A stretch of 64,000 bases of DNA from Zonotrichia leucophrys gambelii (taxonomy: Eukaryota > Chordata > Aves > Passeriformes > Passerellidae): the NCBI RefSeq assembly GCF_028769735.1, contig NC_088171.1, positions 128,357,533 to 128,421,532 of the forward strand. Direction: 5' to 3'. The notes under the pieces are model-generated. The model was not told the origin of the DNA and searched no databases. It saw nothing but the letters and a program-made list of their open reading frames with translations. Position 1 is the stretch's first letter, and each line of letters opens with the position of its first letter. The translations under genes were made by a program, and so were the position numbers. This document shows positions 53,064 through 64,000 of this stretch, one piece after another.

Positions 53064-54901
53064 CTGTTTCAAATAGGAAGTATTTTCACAGTATGAAAAT
53101 TACTTTAGATTTTTTAAATGTTCTGGCAATAGAAAGAATTCAGCTTTTTCCTTGGGTTTTACATAGTCCAGGTAATACATATACACTTGGAAAAAACACC
53201 ACACAAGTTTGGCTATGGCAGGTTATTTTTGTAGCTATTCTGGCAATTTGTACAATTGAAAAACAATGCAAACAGAGAATCCTAAAGCTCTTAAATTTTA
53301 GCAAATACATGTATAGTATCTCATTGTATTGTAAATTACCACCCAAAACAATGTAAGTTATTGGTCATTTAATTGCTCACTTTGCTATTTTTTTAACTGG
53401 GAAAAGATATATTAATGTAACTCAACTCAGGATGTTCATAGTAAGCAATGAAATTCCCTTTGGCTTGGCAAGTCAGATGAAAACACTTGTCACACTGAAA
53501 GTCCAGACAGGACGTGGCTTTCTCTACAGGGAACTTCAACAGGTTTGACCTTAATATTTATCTTACAATCAGACTTACATGTCAGAATCAGTAATAACTA
53601 AATAATCTTCAAATTCTTGAAGTTTCTTAATGGCCTTCATACTGGGATTTAAAATTTGTAATACTAAATCCAGTTTAGTTTACTTTCAATATGTGAATAC
53701 TTGAAAATTCAGGTCAGGGATAACTGTTGGAAATCACTCTTTCCAGATGTCTATTGAGATTAAAAAGTAGTAACTCTTGAATCTGAACTATTAATAAATC
53801 TCACTGAAGAGTTCATCTTCATAATATGAGATTTGAGAAATTTTAACATAGATGTTTAAACAAAAAGTGCTTCCTAATGGCACTGTTAATCTTTTCTCTT
53901 GCATTTTCTGACAAGACAGAAATAAACATTTAAAACTTGATGTTCAACTGGCTTCTCCATTGACTTCAAATAAAATTATTTATTAATTAAATAAAAAATT
54001 TAAATCTTTCCAAAATACGTTAGCATATGTAATACATAACCACACTGATTCAATCCTTACTCACTGGGTGTGACAATAACATAATCTGTATACCTGAGGT
54101 GAAGTAGGACTCATGCTAAAGGAGAACAGAAAATTTAAACTCCTTTATAATTTCTCACAGCAATTATATGGAATCAAAATAAATACATGTTTGTTTCTTT
54201 CACTGTTTATAGTTTGTTCTCATTCTTGTACTAGCATTTCTGGGACTGCAAATAATAATATCACAAAAAATTGAGATTAATATATGAGCTAGAAATAATT
54301 AATAACATATTTAAAGAGCACTGCATCATGAAAAAGATGTTAACACATTAAAAAGAGTACATTTTGTGATAAAAACCAAAAATATTAAACAATTTTCCTT
54401 TTTTTGTTTTTAAACTGTGGCAAATCCAACAATCATTGGAGAGAAAAATTCAAACAGGAAGTTCAATTGGCATACTCTGATCTGGACTGAAATGTCATTA
54501 ACTCACAGATGGCCCCCAGGTCTTCAAGAGGGAAATTTTTTTTTTCACTTCTCTTTCTTGGGAAATAGAAGTAATACCATGGTGCAATGCTCCCTACTGA
54601 AGAAGACAGACAGGACTTGGCTTTCCTAGCAAGGGTGAAATTTGCACTTTGCTGAGAAGACGTCCTCAGAAAACATCTAAAAAAATGTCTGGTCTTTCAG
54701 AAAGACACAATTTTTTAGTTCTGCCAAGGACCCTACAAAATTACTCTAGGTAAATTAATATATTATGTCTATATTGTAATTTTGAGAATGACAAGGCATT
54801 ATCAATATTGGTATGCAGGCACTATATAGTATGAGAATACTTTAATTATGAAAGTAGCTAGTTTAACTGAGTTGTTAGTTTCAATATTGTTCATCACCAA
54901 C
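53064..54901 (-). other. RIMS2: Intron within the PDZ-coding region
   Basis: 1.84 kb of AT-rich sequence. It contains the candidate 22-nt microexon 54094-54115. The plus-strand open frame at 54417-54629 has no recognisable product. Confidence 0.75.
54094..54115 (-). other. Candidate 22-nt microexon (possible frame-breaking exon)
   Basis: On the transcript strand a pyrimidine tract (TTTTCTGTTCTCCTTTAG) is followed by 22 nt ending in CAG and then the donor GTATAC. Inserted after the first PDZ exon it would shift the frame and reach TGA eight codons into the next exon. A GCATG motif overlaps the acceptor. I know of no such exon in RIM genes; this is based only on splice-site quality. Confidence 0.3.
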
Positions 54902-55021
54902 CTTCAATCCAAGCATTGCTCCTGAATCTCTAGGCACACTTCCATCTTTCAGTCGCTTATTTAACAAAATCCGACCAATGAGACGATCCCCATCTTTGGA
55001 TGGCTGCCAAGTTACTGGATG
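54902..55021 (-). CDS. RIMS2: RIMS2 PDZ domain exon 1 (40 codons)
   Basis: The exon is bounded by CATATGATAG and the donor GTTGGT (a weak donor, GTTGGT rather than GTAAGT). Phase is 0 in, 0 out. It encodes HPVTWQPSKDGDRLIGRI through RDSGAMLGLK. HPVTWQPS marks the start of the RIM PDZ region, and the SGAMLGLK end is the carboxylate-binding loop leading into strand B. The RIM PDZ binds the C termini of ELKS/ERC and of N- and P/Q-type calcium channel alpha1 subunits (family knowledge). The splice between this exon and the next falls inside the binding loop. Confidence 0.95.
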
Positions 55022-56375
55022 CTATCATATGGTGTTAATGGAAAATACAGTGAATAGCATTTTAATGAAAAATATTTCAGTAATACTTTTCATTTGCTGA
55101 TATATTTTAAAAATGCTATGAAAGTATTATGATTACGCTAAACTTTAATATAAAAATGACAGAAAACTGTGCAGGAAAATATTTATTTGGACATATCATT
55201 CATCAAAATGGATGTCTAATATTTAATACCATTATCTATTTTACTAAATCAAATTTGTAAACATCTAGAATGATCTTTCAATCTTGATTTTACAGATATA
55301 GACAAATACCCAGAGTTATCTAGACACAATGAGATTTACACCTGAGTACTGAGAAAAACTTTGCTAAAAGTCTAGTATAAGAATAATACTGAAAAAGAAG
55401 TTTAACTCAAACTGAAAGTTTGATATCAGAAATATCTTATTTTTCCATACTTCAAACATTTCAATTTTTATCCAAGACCAACAAATATTTTTAGTGTTTT
55501 ACTTTCTCTGAGTAGTAGCAGATTCAAATTTAAAAATACTGGTAAAAGGTATATTCATTGATTAATTTGAATACTTTGTTTCTTTCTTGGAATAATTAAT
55601 TCACACATGAAGCACAGTTACAGTGAGCATTATTATTCCATTACTATACATGGGCACAGTTATACTTGTCTATTGGCCTAATTAATGAATTGTTCAGATT
55701 TTCTTCTGTGTAATCATAGTACTTTCTCACAGAAAAATATTATTTCATGCTCTATTTCATGCAAAATTAGCAGGCACAGATAAATTTGCTCCCATTACAA
55801 CTAATAACTCTAAAAAGATTTATCATAATCTCCACCAAACAGAAAGCAAAAATAAAAAATACAAAAGCAGATGGCAAAGCCTTTAATTCTGCACAGTACT
55901 GCACAAAAATTACATGGCAACAAAACAAATGAACAACTATGACAGTGAAAGGGAAAAAAGAAAAACAACTTTTCTGTGCAGAGAGACCCAATTTTCTCCC
56001 TTTTTCACCTGGGGTTTAAGCTATTAATTTAATTTCAGCCCCAGGAGTTTGGAAATAGTAAATCAAATAAGCCAATTGGTAGAATCCTTATTGTTAATTA
56101 CTTTGTTCTTGAAGGTAATATCAAGATATGCTAATTTGCAACCATAAGAACAATATTCCTTTATGCCTCTCAATTTTTTTTCTTAGTCTGCCAAACAGTA
56201 AAAGCTGCAAGCATGCAAAGACTTTTCATTTGTTTTTCTTTTCTGCACCTTAAGAAATGCTATATTGCCTCTAGAAACACCCTATCTTTTATTTTATGCG
56301 CTATTTTAATGAGTGACAGAGAGCAAACAAAGACCAAATGAGCAGGTTAAAATGCAGGCTCCATAATCTCAGTAC
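55022..56375 (-). other. RIMS2: Intron between pre-PDZ exon B and first PDZ exon
   Basis: 1.35 kb of AT-rich sequence with no open frame of interest. It contains the GCATG motifs at 56212-56217 and near 55746-55762. No repeat was recognised. Confidence 0.75.
56212..56217 (-). promoter_or_regulatory. UGCAUG motif downstream of alternative exon B
   Basis: The transcript reads TTTGCATGCTTGC here, 158 nt downstream of the donor of exon 56376-56584. Two more GCATG copies lie near 55746-55762. A downstream location is the one associated with Rbfox-promoted inclusion. Function is inferred from position only. Confidence 0.35.
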
Positions 56376-56584
56376 CTTCTCACTATGGCTATGTTCCTCG
56401 TTTAGAGTGGTGCTACTACACGTATCTACCCCAGAGTCTTTTATCTGAGGCTCAGACCATTCCAAGTCCTCTTCCAAAGAGTGGCCACCAAAGCACACCA
56501 TTTTCTTTTGCCTCTCGGATAAGGCGTTAGAATCCGACAAAACTGCCTGCTCACTAGTTTTTCTTTTTCCCCTTTGACTGTCCC
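56376..56584 (-). CDS. RIMS2: RIMS2 alternative pre-PDZ exon B (209 nt)
   Basis: The acceptor CACCTATAG sits behind a strong T-rich tract and the donor is AAG|GTACTG. Phase is 1 in, 0 out, giving 69 codons. The start (DSQRGKRKTSEQ) is basic, the middle (GGHSLEEDLEWSEP) is acidic, and the end is HSHSEK. This matches the longer RIM2 splice form I remember, in which this segment directly precedes HPVTWQPS of the PDZ domain. It is hydrophilic, probably disordered, and rich in Ser/Glu. Used instead of exon 56701-56768 it lengthens the region before PDZ by 47 residues. If both exons are joined, the frame breaks and a stop appears within this exon. Confidence 0.92.
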
Positions 56585-56623
56585 CTATAGGTGTGGGATA
56601 AAAAAGGATACAAAAAAAGAAAA

Positions 56624-56629
56624 CATGCA
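56624..56629 (-). promoter_or_regulatory. UGCAUG (Rbfox-type) splicing motif between the alternative exons
   Basis: The transcript strand reads TGCATG here. It lies 71 nt downstream of the donor of exon A (56701-56768) and 39 nt upstream of the acceptor of exon B (56376-56584). Rbfox proteins are known to favour an exon when bound downstream and to repress one when bound upstream, so this position could favour A over B. The motif is six bases long and can occur by chance. Confidence 0.4.
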
Positions 56630-56700
56630 AAGGTGTAAATAAAACCAAGGAAATGTAAAATGATAAAGGCAACTAAATGGTAAGGCTCCACATGTCTCAC

Positions 56701-56768
56701 CAAAGACATTGGGGATGCCTCACTGCTATGCCAAGACGTATGGTCCAACCAGTTGTAATCCATGTCTC
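56701..56768 (-). CDS. RIMS2: RIMS2 alternative pre-PDZ exon A (68 nt)
   Basis: The acceptor CTCGCAG precedes GAGACATGG and the donor GTGAGA follows TTG. The exon enters in phase 1 (two bases complete a codon) and leaves in phase 0, giving 22 full codons beginning DMDYNWLDHTSW and ending SPMSL. The segment is the counterpart of the RIM1 stretch that begins MEYNWLD and immediately precedes the PDZ sequence HPVTWQPS. It is the usual link between the acidic/serine-rich region and the PDZ domain. It shares phases with the exon at 56376-56584, only 116 nt downstream in the transcript, so the two are alternatives (see findings). Confidence 0.92.
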
Positions 56769-57974
56769 CTGCGAGAATCAGACAGACAAGATAGTGCAGT
56801 AAAGGAAAGGTGAAAGAAAGGACAAACAAAGATACAGTAAAATTGTAAAGACTTCTGATCTTTCTATCTGATTCATAACCTCTGCCAGGAGGACTTGCAA
56901 AGGGCTTCCAAGAAAAAGTTAAGGCTTCAACAACAGAGTACATGGAATATGAAAAACAGTGAGGAAGGAGATATATTTGTGTGCAAAGAATTATGTACAG
57001 AGCAAAGCATTCTTGTGCCAGATTTATTAACTGCCTTGATAAAATTATAAAATTAAAAGGCAAATTGTATTTCTAATAGAATATCCAGAAGGGGAAGCAT
57101 TTGAATACAGAATATCTTAAGGAACTTATTTCTTTGCTTTTCTAACACAAATTAGTATTTATTCTAATCACATCAATAAAATACTTAAAACAATGGCACA
57201 CTGCATTCCTTTTGCAGTAGATGATGTTAAGAAAGGTTAAATGAAAATAAAAATCTAGAAACTATATTGAGAATAAAAGCATATTAACTTTGCTTTGTCT
57301 ACTGGTCAAATATAAGGATGAATTCTAGTAAGTGCAGGTACCCCACAAAAGGGAGTGTTTAGGTTTTTGACAAAACAAATATTTCATAGAGTCAGAATTT
57401 AACCTCCATGGCAGACACACAGTAGAAAGAAAAGTTTGAAAAACAGTTTAAGAAGAGAGCTAAATTAATGCTGCTGTCCAAAGAATTAGGGAATGACTCA
57501 TGTATTTTAATAAAACATTCTCTTTTATGTAGGTACTTTAAACTGTAAATTATGCCCACACATTCTGCACTATTACGTTTATCTCCTTTTTTTCCCCTCA
57601 CCATTGTTACTACATGTAATATGAAAAATATTTTGTTACTGAATGTTGCATAATATTTTTATATTACTATGTACAGGAAAAAAATGTTTCATTTTCTAGC
57701 AAATTTGACCAAACTAAAGCAAAGTAGTTCAGGGTTCCTTAAGACAGACCTCAAAAAACATTTTTCTATTTCTGTTACTTCAGATCCTGCTTCAACATTG
57801 CTCAGCCTATTCCTCTGGAACTACATCAGTAGGGTAGTGAAATATAACTAACAGGTCTTAGCACTGTCTTAATACTTGTCTAGAAAACTTTACAGAAAGG
57901 ATGTGAAGATACAGCCCCATAAAACTACAAAAAACAAAAGAGACTTCAGTAAAGTAAAACATTCTCCTTGGAGA

Positions 57975-58029
57975 GGCATCCCAGAATTAACTGGGTTGGA
58001 AAAGCCCTTTGAGCTCATCAAGTCCAACT
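57975..58029 (-). mobile_element. CR1 LINE 3'-end relic
   Basis: Plus strand reads ACTGGGTTGGAAAAGCCCTT then TGAGCTCATCAAGTCCAAC, the reverse of a diverged CR1 tail. About 50 nt recognisable, minus orientation. Confidence 0.65.
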
Positions 58030-61000
58030 TAGTATATTGTATATGTACAATAAGAAATACAATTTTTCAATTGTTTCCTCTGAAAATAGAGACTTGCAGA
58101 TACTGTATGGAAATAAAAAATCAAGTCTCATTTTCATTTTAAAGGAAATATTCAAAATACAAAGGCTTTGTTTTCAAAAAGATACTTTGAACTTAGTCCC
58201 TTACACATTGCAGAAATCTTGTAGCATATTAAATAACCTCTTCTTTCATAAAAACAATGATAAAGTAACTTCATAGAATTATTTTAAGGCATCAAATAAT
58301 TAATATTTTCTAAATAATAAATAGGCTGTAAATCTTTAACTATGTTTCTTGACTTTTGAAAGGAAGATAACACTTAAAAATGGGAAATTCTTACCAAAAC
58401 TGCTTTGCCATGAATGTTAATATCTTGCCTGTATTACAGATAAAAGTGTGGCTATCCTGCCAAAGGGGAAAGAAATACTCTTTTGAAAGCTAGTAACATT
58501 TTGCTAAAGCTACTTCTGCAAAGCAATTTCCAGGTCTCCTTTTGCCTCCAGACACTGCTTTGAGGGGTACTGAGTGAAATCATCAGTGAGCTCATGAAGA
58601 TCTAGCCCTTACTCACAAATATACATTTAGAGATGCTGGAAATCATCAGAGGATAGCAAGAGTTCCAGCCTACATATTCCCTGTTTTACAAATTCCCTGG
58701 GGCCCTTAAGCATTTGTCCCAGGCTCGTCTGCTGGTATAGCTGTTTTCTGCTTATTCCAAATCCTGTTACCCATTTATTACTGTAGGGTGCATCCACAAA
58801 CAGTATGTGTCCAAGATTAGATTCAGTCATTTTGCAAAAATAGTTACTCTTCATCAAATGATAAACTCTGGAACTAAATCTGCACAGAGGAACACTTGCA
58901 AAATTGAGCCTGTTACCTGATAAAAGCACTCCCTCTTCTTGCTCCACCATTTTCCCTTCCCCTTCTCAAACAAGATGTAGAAGGCTTTTTTTATTGTAGT
59001 TGTGTCTCACAGTAAATACTAAATAACTGGCATTTATAAAATAAAAAATTAAAATAAGCAACAACTCCACCCAAATACTGTTTTGGTTTTATCTGTGTAA
59101 AATATGTAGTTACATGTTTCCAAAAATTATCATATAAATTAGAAGTTGTAAAGCTACTGTACATCTTATAGGTTTTGCCCTTAATACTGTATTAATTGAT
59201 CTAAATGACAGGCATAAATACTATGCAAGTTAATAAAAGGATGACTGTCTGGAAGCCCTGTAGTGTATTACATTTCTATGACAGACATGTATGGCTTACC
59301 ATACCTACAACTTTTTGAAGTAAAACTAATAGCTTGATAAAGTCACTGGACATCAGTTTTTTAATGGAAGTTCTAGAAATATTAAAATCTTGACAAGGTA
59401 AATGATTTTTGAAATCTTATAAAATTTAAAGTAATATATGTAAAGCACATAGGTCTTTGCATACAAGAAAAAAACTATAAGTAAATAAACAAAATAAAAG
59501 TAAAGAATTAAAATAAAAGTTAAAACATGATCTTTTGTAATATAGACACCATAGCTGTAACTCTGAGTACCAGAAAATACACTTGCTGCTGTCTTAGAAA
59601 TTAATCATCCACCATAGAAAATGCTTTATTATTGAGAATATATACATTTAGGGTATGCAGCAGAAATTACACAGGAAAAAATGTGACTTCATTGATAAAT
59701 TAAAAAGGATATAATATCAAAATCATGATTCATGGAAGAGGAACCTAATATATTACTAAGGAAGATACAGTCCTAGTTTATGCCATTATAACAATATTCA
59801 GATGCTTTTTGAGTTCAGGAGTACAGCTGGATATAGGAAAGGACATATGTGAGGTCTGCTCTTATTAATGTCAATGAGTTCTATGTGTATATGGAGAGCT
59901 TCCATGGACTAATCAGGTTGGGAGAATCACAACATCGGTAACCTTGCCCTTCTGCAGAAACAGGGTTAAGCTGAAGCCTTTATAACCTTACTGGTATTCA
60001 GTGTGCTTTTCTTATTTTCTCTTTACAAAGCCAAACAGGCAGTGGAAAATATTTTTTTCTTCTACATTCATTCAGGACCCCCCAGCAATGGGACCTTCCT
60101 GTAGCAACGGGAACTTAGAATTTTGATTATATTTTAAAAGAAATTTGGTCAGTTTCTGCTTTTTGTTTACTATAATGACTTTCGCACACAGAAATACTCA
60201 TAATTGAGTATTTTTTTATAAAGCATTAAGGAATTTGTATCTAACATACAAGGTGCATGTGTACTATTTTTTGAATGCTGTTTAAGTTCATGGTCAAGTC
60301 CAGAACCATTTATCTTCCAAACAGGCTAGACATAGAGCACTCCATATAATTGGCTGTTCTACTCATACAGAGTTATTTGGATGCTCTAAAGTGCCCAAAG
60401 TGTTCACATAGGATATAAGCATAACCCAGGCCCTTTCTACCTAAAGCAAGACCTCTTTAAACTGTCAACTGTTTCCCTTGGTAAACTAAAGACATAATCT
60501 TGTTTTGAACCAAAAACTTGTCCTCAAATTCAAATCTCATCGCCAAAAAGGACAGGTCACATAACTTTAAATTCTTCAGGCTGAGGAGACTACCTGACTA
60601 CATGGTGTATACTGAACACATACTTCTGACTACTTGAGCCACTAATGGTACATATATGTCATTACTCAAAACTGCAAATTATTTAACCTTGCAATTGAGT
60701 ATTTTCCTCCTCAAAGCTTATTTTCAGCATAAGGTACAGTGAGCTGAACACATCCCATGTGTCTATATCCTTCACCTAACTGCACAGCTCCCAGTGCAGC
60801 CCTGTACCAGAAGGTCTCTGGAGTGAAGTAAGAAGCGAACTACAGCTATTAAGAGCTTCCATTTAAGCAGGTTACTTTCTGTGTTTGCAGTACTATCCAT
60901 CCAGAATGCCCCACAGTGTGTGACTCCAAAGAGGAGCTACGCAGCTAGAACTGCCTGGAGGTGATTATATGAGTGCTTAAACAATTGCTTTGTCAGCTCT

Positions 61001-62255
61001 GGACATTTCAGGGACATTCTAGCTTTTGGTGCAGGAGCAAACGTAAAGCTGCCTGTCACACAGCTGACTGTAAAGTACAGAAATATTATCCAACACAGTC
61101 ACTGATAAAGTCTGAGTGCTGATTAAAAAAGAAGCACCTTCCTGCAGGGCTTGCAGCAGGCTTTGAAAATTCCTACCATGCATTTCAACATTTCTTCTTG
61201 GAAAACTATTATTTCTCTGGATTTGTCAATTTTCAACATGGAACAGCCTAGGAAAATGTCTGAAGCATCTGATCGTAGCAAAGAAAAAAAAGAGAAACTG
61301 TTCTTTATGTAACGGATATGAAGTATATTTTGACTTCTAATAAGTGAAACACAGAGAAATATAGCAATTAAGAGAAAAATGCATAAATCTCCATTAGTGA
61401 ATAGCAGAGTGCTGCATTCCACAAGGCAGGTGAGAGAAAAGACTGAGGGAGGTGGGAGCAGGTAACAGTGCATACCCCTGTGGCAAGAATGATGACATTG
61501 ACGCCGTATAACTATTGAATAGAGATGCTGCACCAAAGAAATGTATCAGGACCTCATGGGCTAGTCATTGAAAACTTAATTTTTGGGTTTTTTTGGTTTT
61601 TTTTTGTTTGTTTGTTTTAAGTGATACTGTTCAGGGGAAGATCTTACTAAGAGATTTTATTTGAAGAACCTGGTTTACCCTCTACTACAAGAACTGCTTA
61701 ACAGAAAAGTTATTACTCTTGAAGTAAAGATCACCTAATGGAAAGGTGAAAGGGTTTCAGCATGTCTATTTCATTGTGCTTCTCTTTCTGAAACTGAGAC
61801 TTAGGATCACTATTAATAGAAGAATATTTACTGGAAGTATTTTTTTCAATTATGTTTTGCTAGAAGGATTTAAATTGCTTTTCTCAAAATTACATGTTCT
61901 AAAACAAAATTATGCTCAGTCTGTTCATCAAACATATTTTGACAGATGTTTTTCCTTGGAATAAATTGAAAGAAAGCATATCAGCATGGCAAATACACTT
62001 GGTCACAGCTCAGTACTCAAGCTGGATGACCTTAGACACTTACAATTATGTCACTCATATGACACCTGAAGTGTGACACTGTATGCCACACCATGACCTC
62101 TATCATATGATTCAGTACAAAAACTTAATCAACAAGAAAATGGACAGGTACAGTTTAGTTATGGGAGACAGCCAGACATTTTATACTGTGGTTGCAGTCT
62201 ACCACGGCCAGTTTGTTTCCTAATTAGGATTCAAATTTTTCAGGTTTGCACACCT

Positions 62256-62303
62256 TTGTTATATATTCCCTGCTACTCTAATGAGGAAGGGAATATATAA
62301 CAA
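62256..62303. repeat. 15-bp inverted repeat with 18-nt spacer
   Basis: TTGTTATATATTCCC at 62256-62270 is exactly complementary to GGGAATATATAACAA at 62289-62303. It is intronic, with hairpin potential on either strand. Confidence 0.8.
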
Positions 62304-64000
62304 GATGGGGGAAAACTAAAATGAATTAAATATAATTTTCTGTGGGTTTCTCTCTTGCTTGATTATCTTTATAATTTTACCTTAGGAAGATACTTATTTC
62401 AAATTATGCTTTTGACCCTACTTGTAGTATTTTCATTTTTTCTCTTCTTCCTTCTGCTGTTAGGAAATTTAGAGCCTGTACCCAAAAAAAGGAAGTTCTT
62501 TTGGCAGAATGCAAAGGAAAACACACATTGAAAAGTTTCAATAAGACAGTATTTTTGGATCCTGCTCAGTGGTAAGTAATCAAATGCAATTTACTACTCT
62601 TTCATTATTATTTTTAAAATATTTCTTTATCCCTTTTTTTTCCCTGTTCACATCCACAGAGACCACAGGTGTATTCCTGGGCTGACCTCACACATCTTCC
62701 CTGATTGTGTGTTATAACCATGCATCCTTTCACCTTAGGGTTGCAACTGACAGCTTGATCACAAGTTCTTCACCATCTCAGGCCTGCAACCAGTATCAGC
62801 AATACCAGCTTGCCTTCATCTGAATGACGGATTCATATAAAGAGGAAACAATGCAGGGGAGAATAATCCTATTAAAGAATCTCATATCTGGCCCTTGTTT
62901 CAGCATCTTAGAGTTGTATATTACTGTGAAAATGTTCTCATCATCTAAAACCAGATAGCCTATTTAGGTGTTCCCAATGAGCCCAACCTTTTTCACAGAC
63001 TAGTCTGCTGAAAGTCAACAAGTTCTTGGATATAATGCACAGAGGAATTGTTTGGTGTCTAGAAGGTGAGGAAAATCCCTGTATTTCCTGAATCACTGAA
63101 ATCCTGATTCAGAAAAATGAGCCATCTTGACAACTGCTAAGGAAGCACAGAATCCAACATTTCTGTGATGTGCTGGAGCTGCTGCACAACTGGGAACCAA
63201 ATGGCACATGAACAAGAAATTCTGTCCTCAGACTTTGAAACCAGTCCAGGCAAATTCAACTGTTTTGCTGCCAACAGGAAGGTTATAGTAAAACCTGACA
63301 AGCCAGTTGGAAACAAGCCTTATAGCCCCCTGGAAGTGAAGACAGTTCATAATTGGAGCACTTTGAAAATTTGTGAGAAACAGCTGCAAAGTTTAGGAAA
63401 CAGGTTTGGGGTTTTGTGTGCTCTCAATACCTATTTCCATTAGACTTTTCATTACCATTTTATATACACTCACTGAAGAAGGCTTGGTTAAACTGAAGAA
63501 ATAAGTAGCTTGATGAAAACTCTATTTAGCATTAGTAGACATATTTGCTTATGCAATTCACTTCGTGCTGGCTTACCCTATACCCAGCTTTCTGCAGATA
63601 CACACTCTTTCTACATCCTGAAGTTGTGACTGTGCCAAAATCACTGTCAGAGTAGCTACAAAAAGGCTGCCTGGCATCTCCAAGTCTCAAGGCCATAGGA
63701 TTTAATTCACATGAACTGAATCCTAAATGCAACCCTATTTCTATTTGGACAGAAATAAGCTCTCTACCTTCGAGAGGCAGTGTATAACCGGGTGCATTTT
63801 CATTCCTTTTAGTAATGGACATATGTTGACAGGGAGCCTAGAATAATGTTTTCTATATGCATAGTTCCTTCTAATACTTATTAACAAAAGAAAAAAGAAA
63901 CCAACAAAAAAACCCAAAAAAACCCGTCCTCTATATTGTGTACTTATTTACTTTCAATCTTTACTGCTTTGATGCCAACACTAATTACTACAGAAAATAC

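Larger units (their letters stand above)
1..64000 (-). other. RIMS2: RIMS2 gene, internal part (5' and 3' ends outside the window)
   Basis: All convincing coding sequence in the window belongs to one minus-strand gene. Fourteen exons with AG/GT boundaries join in frame and spell, in order, a pre-PDZ segment, a PDZ domain, a serine-rich linker, a C2 domain and a basic/serine/proline linker, which is the RIM order. RIM proteins organise the presynaptic active zone: they bind Rab3, Munc13, ELKS, calcium channels and RIM-BP. The choice of RIMS2 over RIMS1 comes from remembered paralogue differences in the post-C2A linker and in the pre-PDZ alternative exon. The zinc finger/Rab-binding exons would lie above 64000 and the C2B exons below 1. 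Sequence outside the listed exons is intron. Confidence 0.93.
56769..64000 (-). other. RIMS2: Intron upstream of the pre-PDZ exons (partial)
   Basis: About 7.2 kb of AT-rich intron; the preceding RIMS2 exon is not visible before the window ends. It contains a short CR1 relic (57975-58029), a T/G-rich low-complexity stretch near 61579-61620 and a 15-bp inverted repeat (62256-62303). The longest open frames (58627-58950 minus, 61123-61536 minus, 63532-63822 minus, 63165-63443 plus) have no recognisable family and no compelling paired splice sites. Confidence 0.7.

Noticed and set aside
61123..61536. 137-residue minus-strand open frame with a possible first exon (ATG at 61239, donor GTAGGA after 61177).
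   Set aside because: It would leave in phase 0, so it does not fit either pre-PDZ exon; it could only join the first PDZ exon directly. No promoter-like composition and no remembered RIM2 N terminus matches. Too weak to call.
63532..63822. 96-residue minus-strand open frame with a donor-like AGG|GTAAGC near 63580.
   Set aside because: No recognised family, no clear acceptor, and the sequence is not one I associate with RIM2.

Overview
The window is an AT-rich vertebrate genomic segment (long introns, A/T homopolymer runs, no bacterial-style coding density). CR1 LINE 3' ends and LTR-like repeats of avian type point to a bird. It holds the middle part of one protein-coding gene on the minus strand. 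I assign this gene to RIMS2 (RIM2, Rab3-interacting / regulating synaptic membrane exocytosis protein 2), a presynaptic active-zone scaffold. The RIMS2 rather than RIMS1 call rests on paralogue-specific residues, mainly the segments DYDCDDGIGVVS and DYRHNGRDLQ after C2A, which differ in RIM1. The gene enters from beyond position 64000 (its 5' zinc-finger exons are not here) and leaves below position 1 (its C2B end is not here).

Fourteen coding exons were placed with consensus splice sites and a continuous reading frame. In transcript order they are: two alternative exons just before the PDZ domain (56701-56768 and 56376-56584); PDZ exons (54902-55021, 52964-53063, 52117-52240); linker exons (47359-47405, 46105-46217); a 48-nt cassette exon (40465-40512); C2A exons (32956-33086, 30112-30283, 29412-29565); and post-C2A linker exons (14648-14716, 4100-4256, 869-985). 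The 4100-4256 exon carries the proline motif expected to bind RIM-BP SH3 domains. None of the open reading frames outside these exons looks like a real gene.

The rest is intron with scattered repeats. These are CR1 3' ends (13880-14060 and several shorter relics), two copies of one avian LTR-like family (about 5955-6582 and 48130-48688), a probable start of a second LTR family (36746 onward), simple repeats, and two long inverted repeats (6688-6754 and 62256-62303).

The most interesting content is splicing architecture. The two pre-PDZ exons have identical phases (1 in, 0 out), so exactly one of them must be used to keep frame. UGCAUG (Rbfox-type) motifs lie in the 116-nt intron between them and just downstream. 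A possible 22-nt frame-breaking microexon lies within the PDZ-coding interval. A perfect 22-bp stem-loop of pre-miRNA size lies in a late intron. No bacterial, viral-gene, CRISPR or RNA-gene feature was found.
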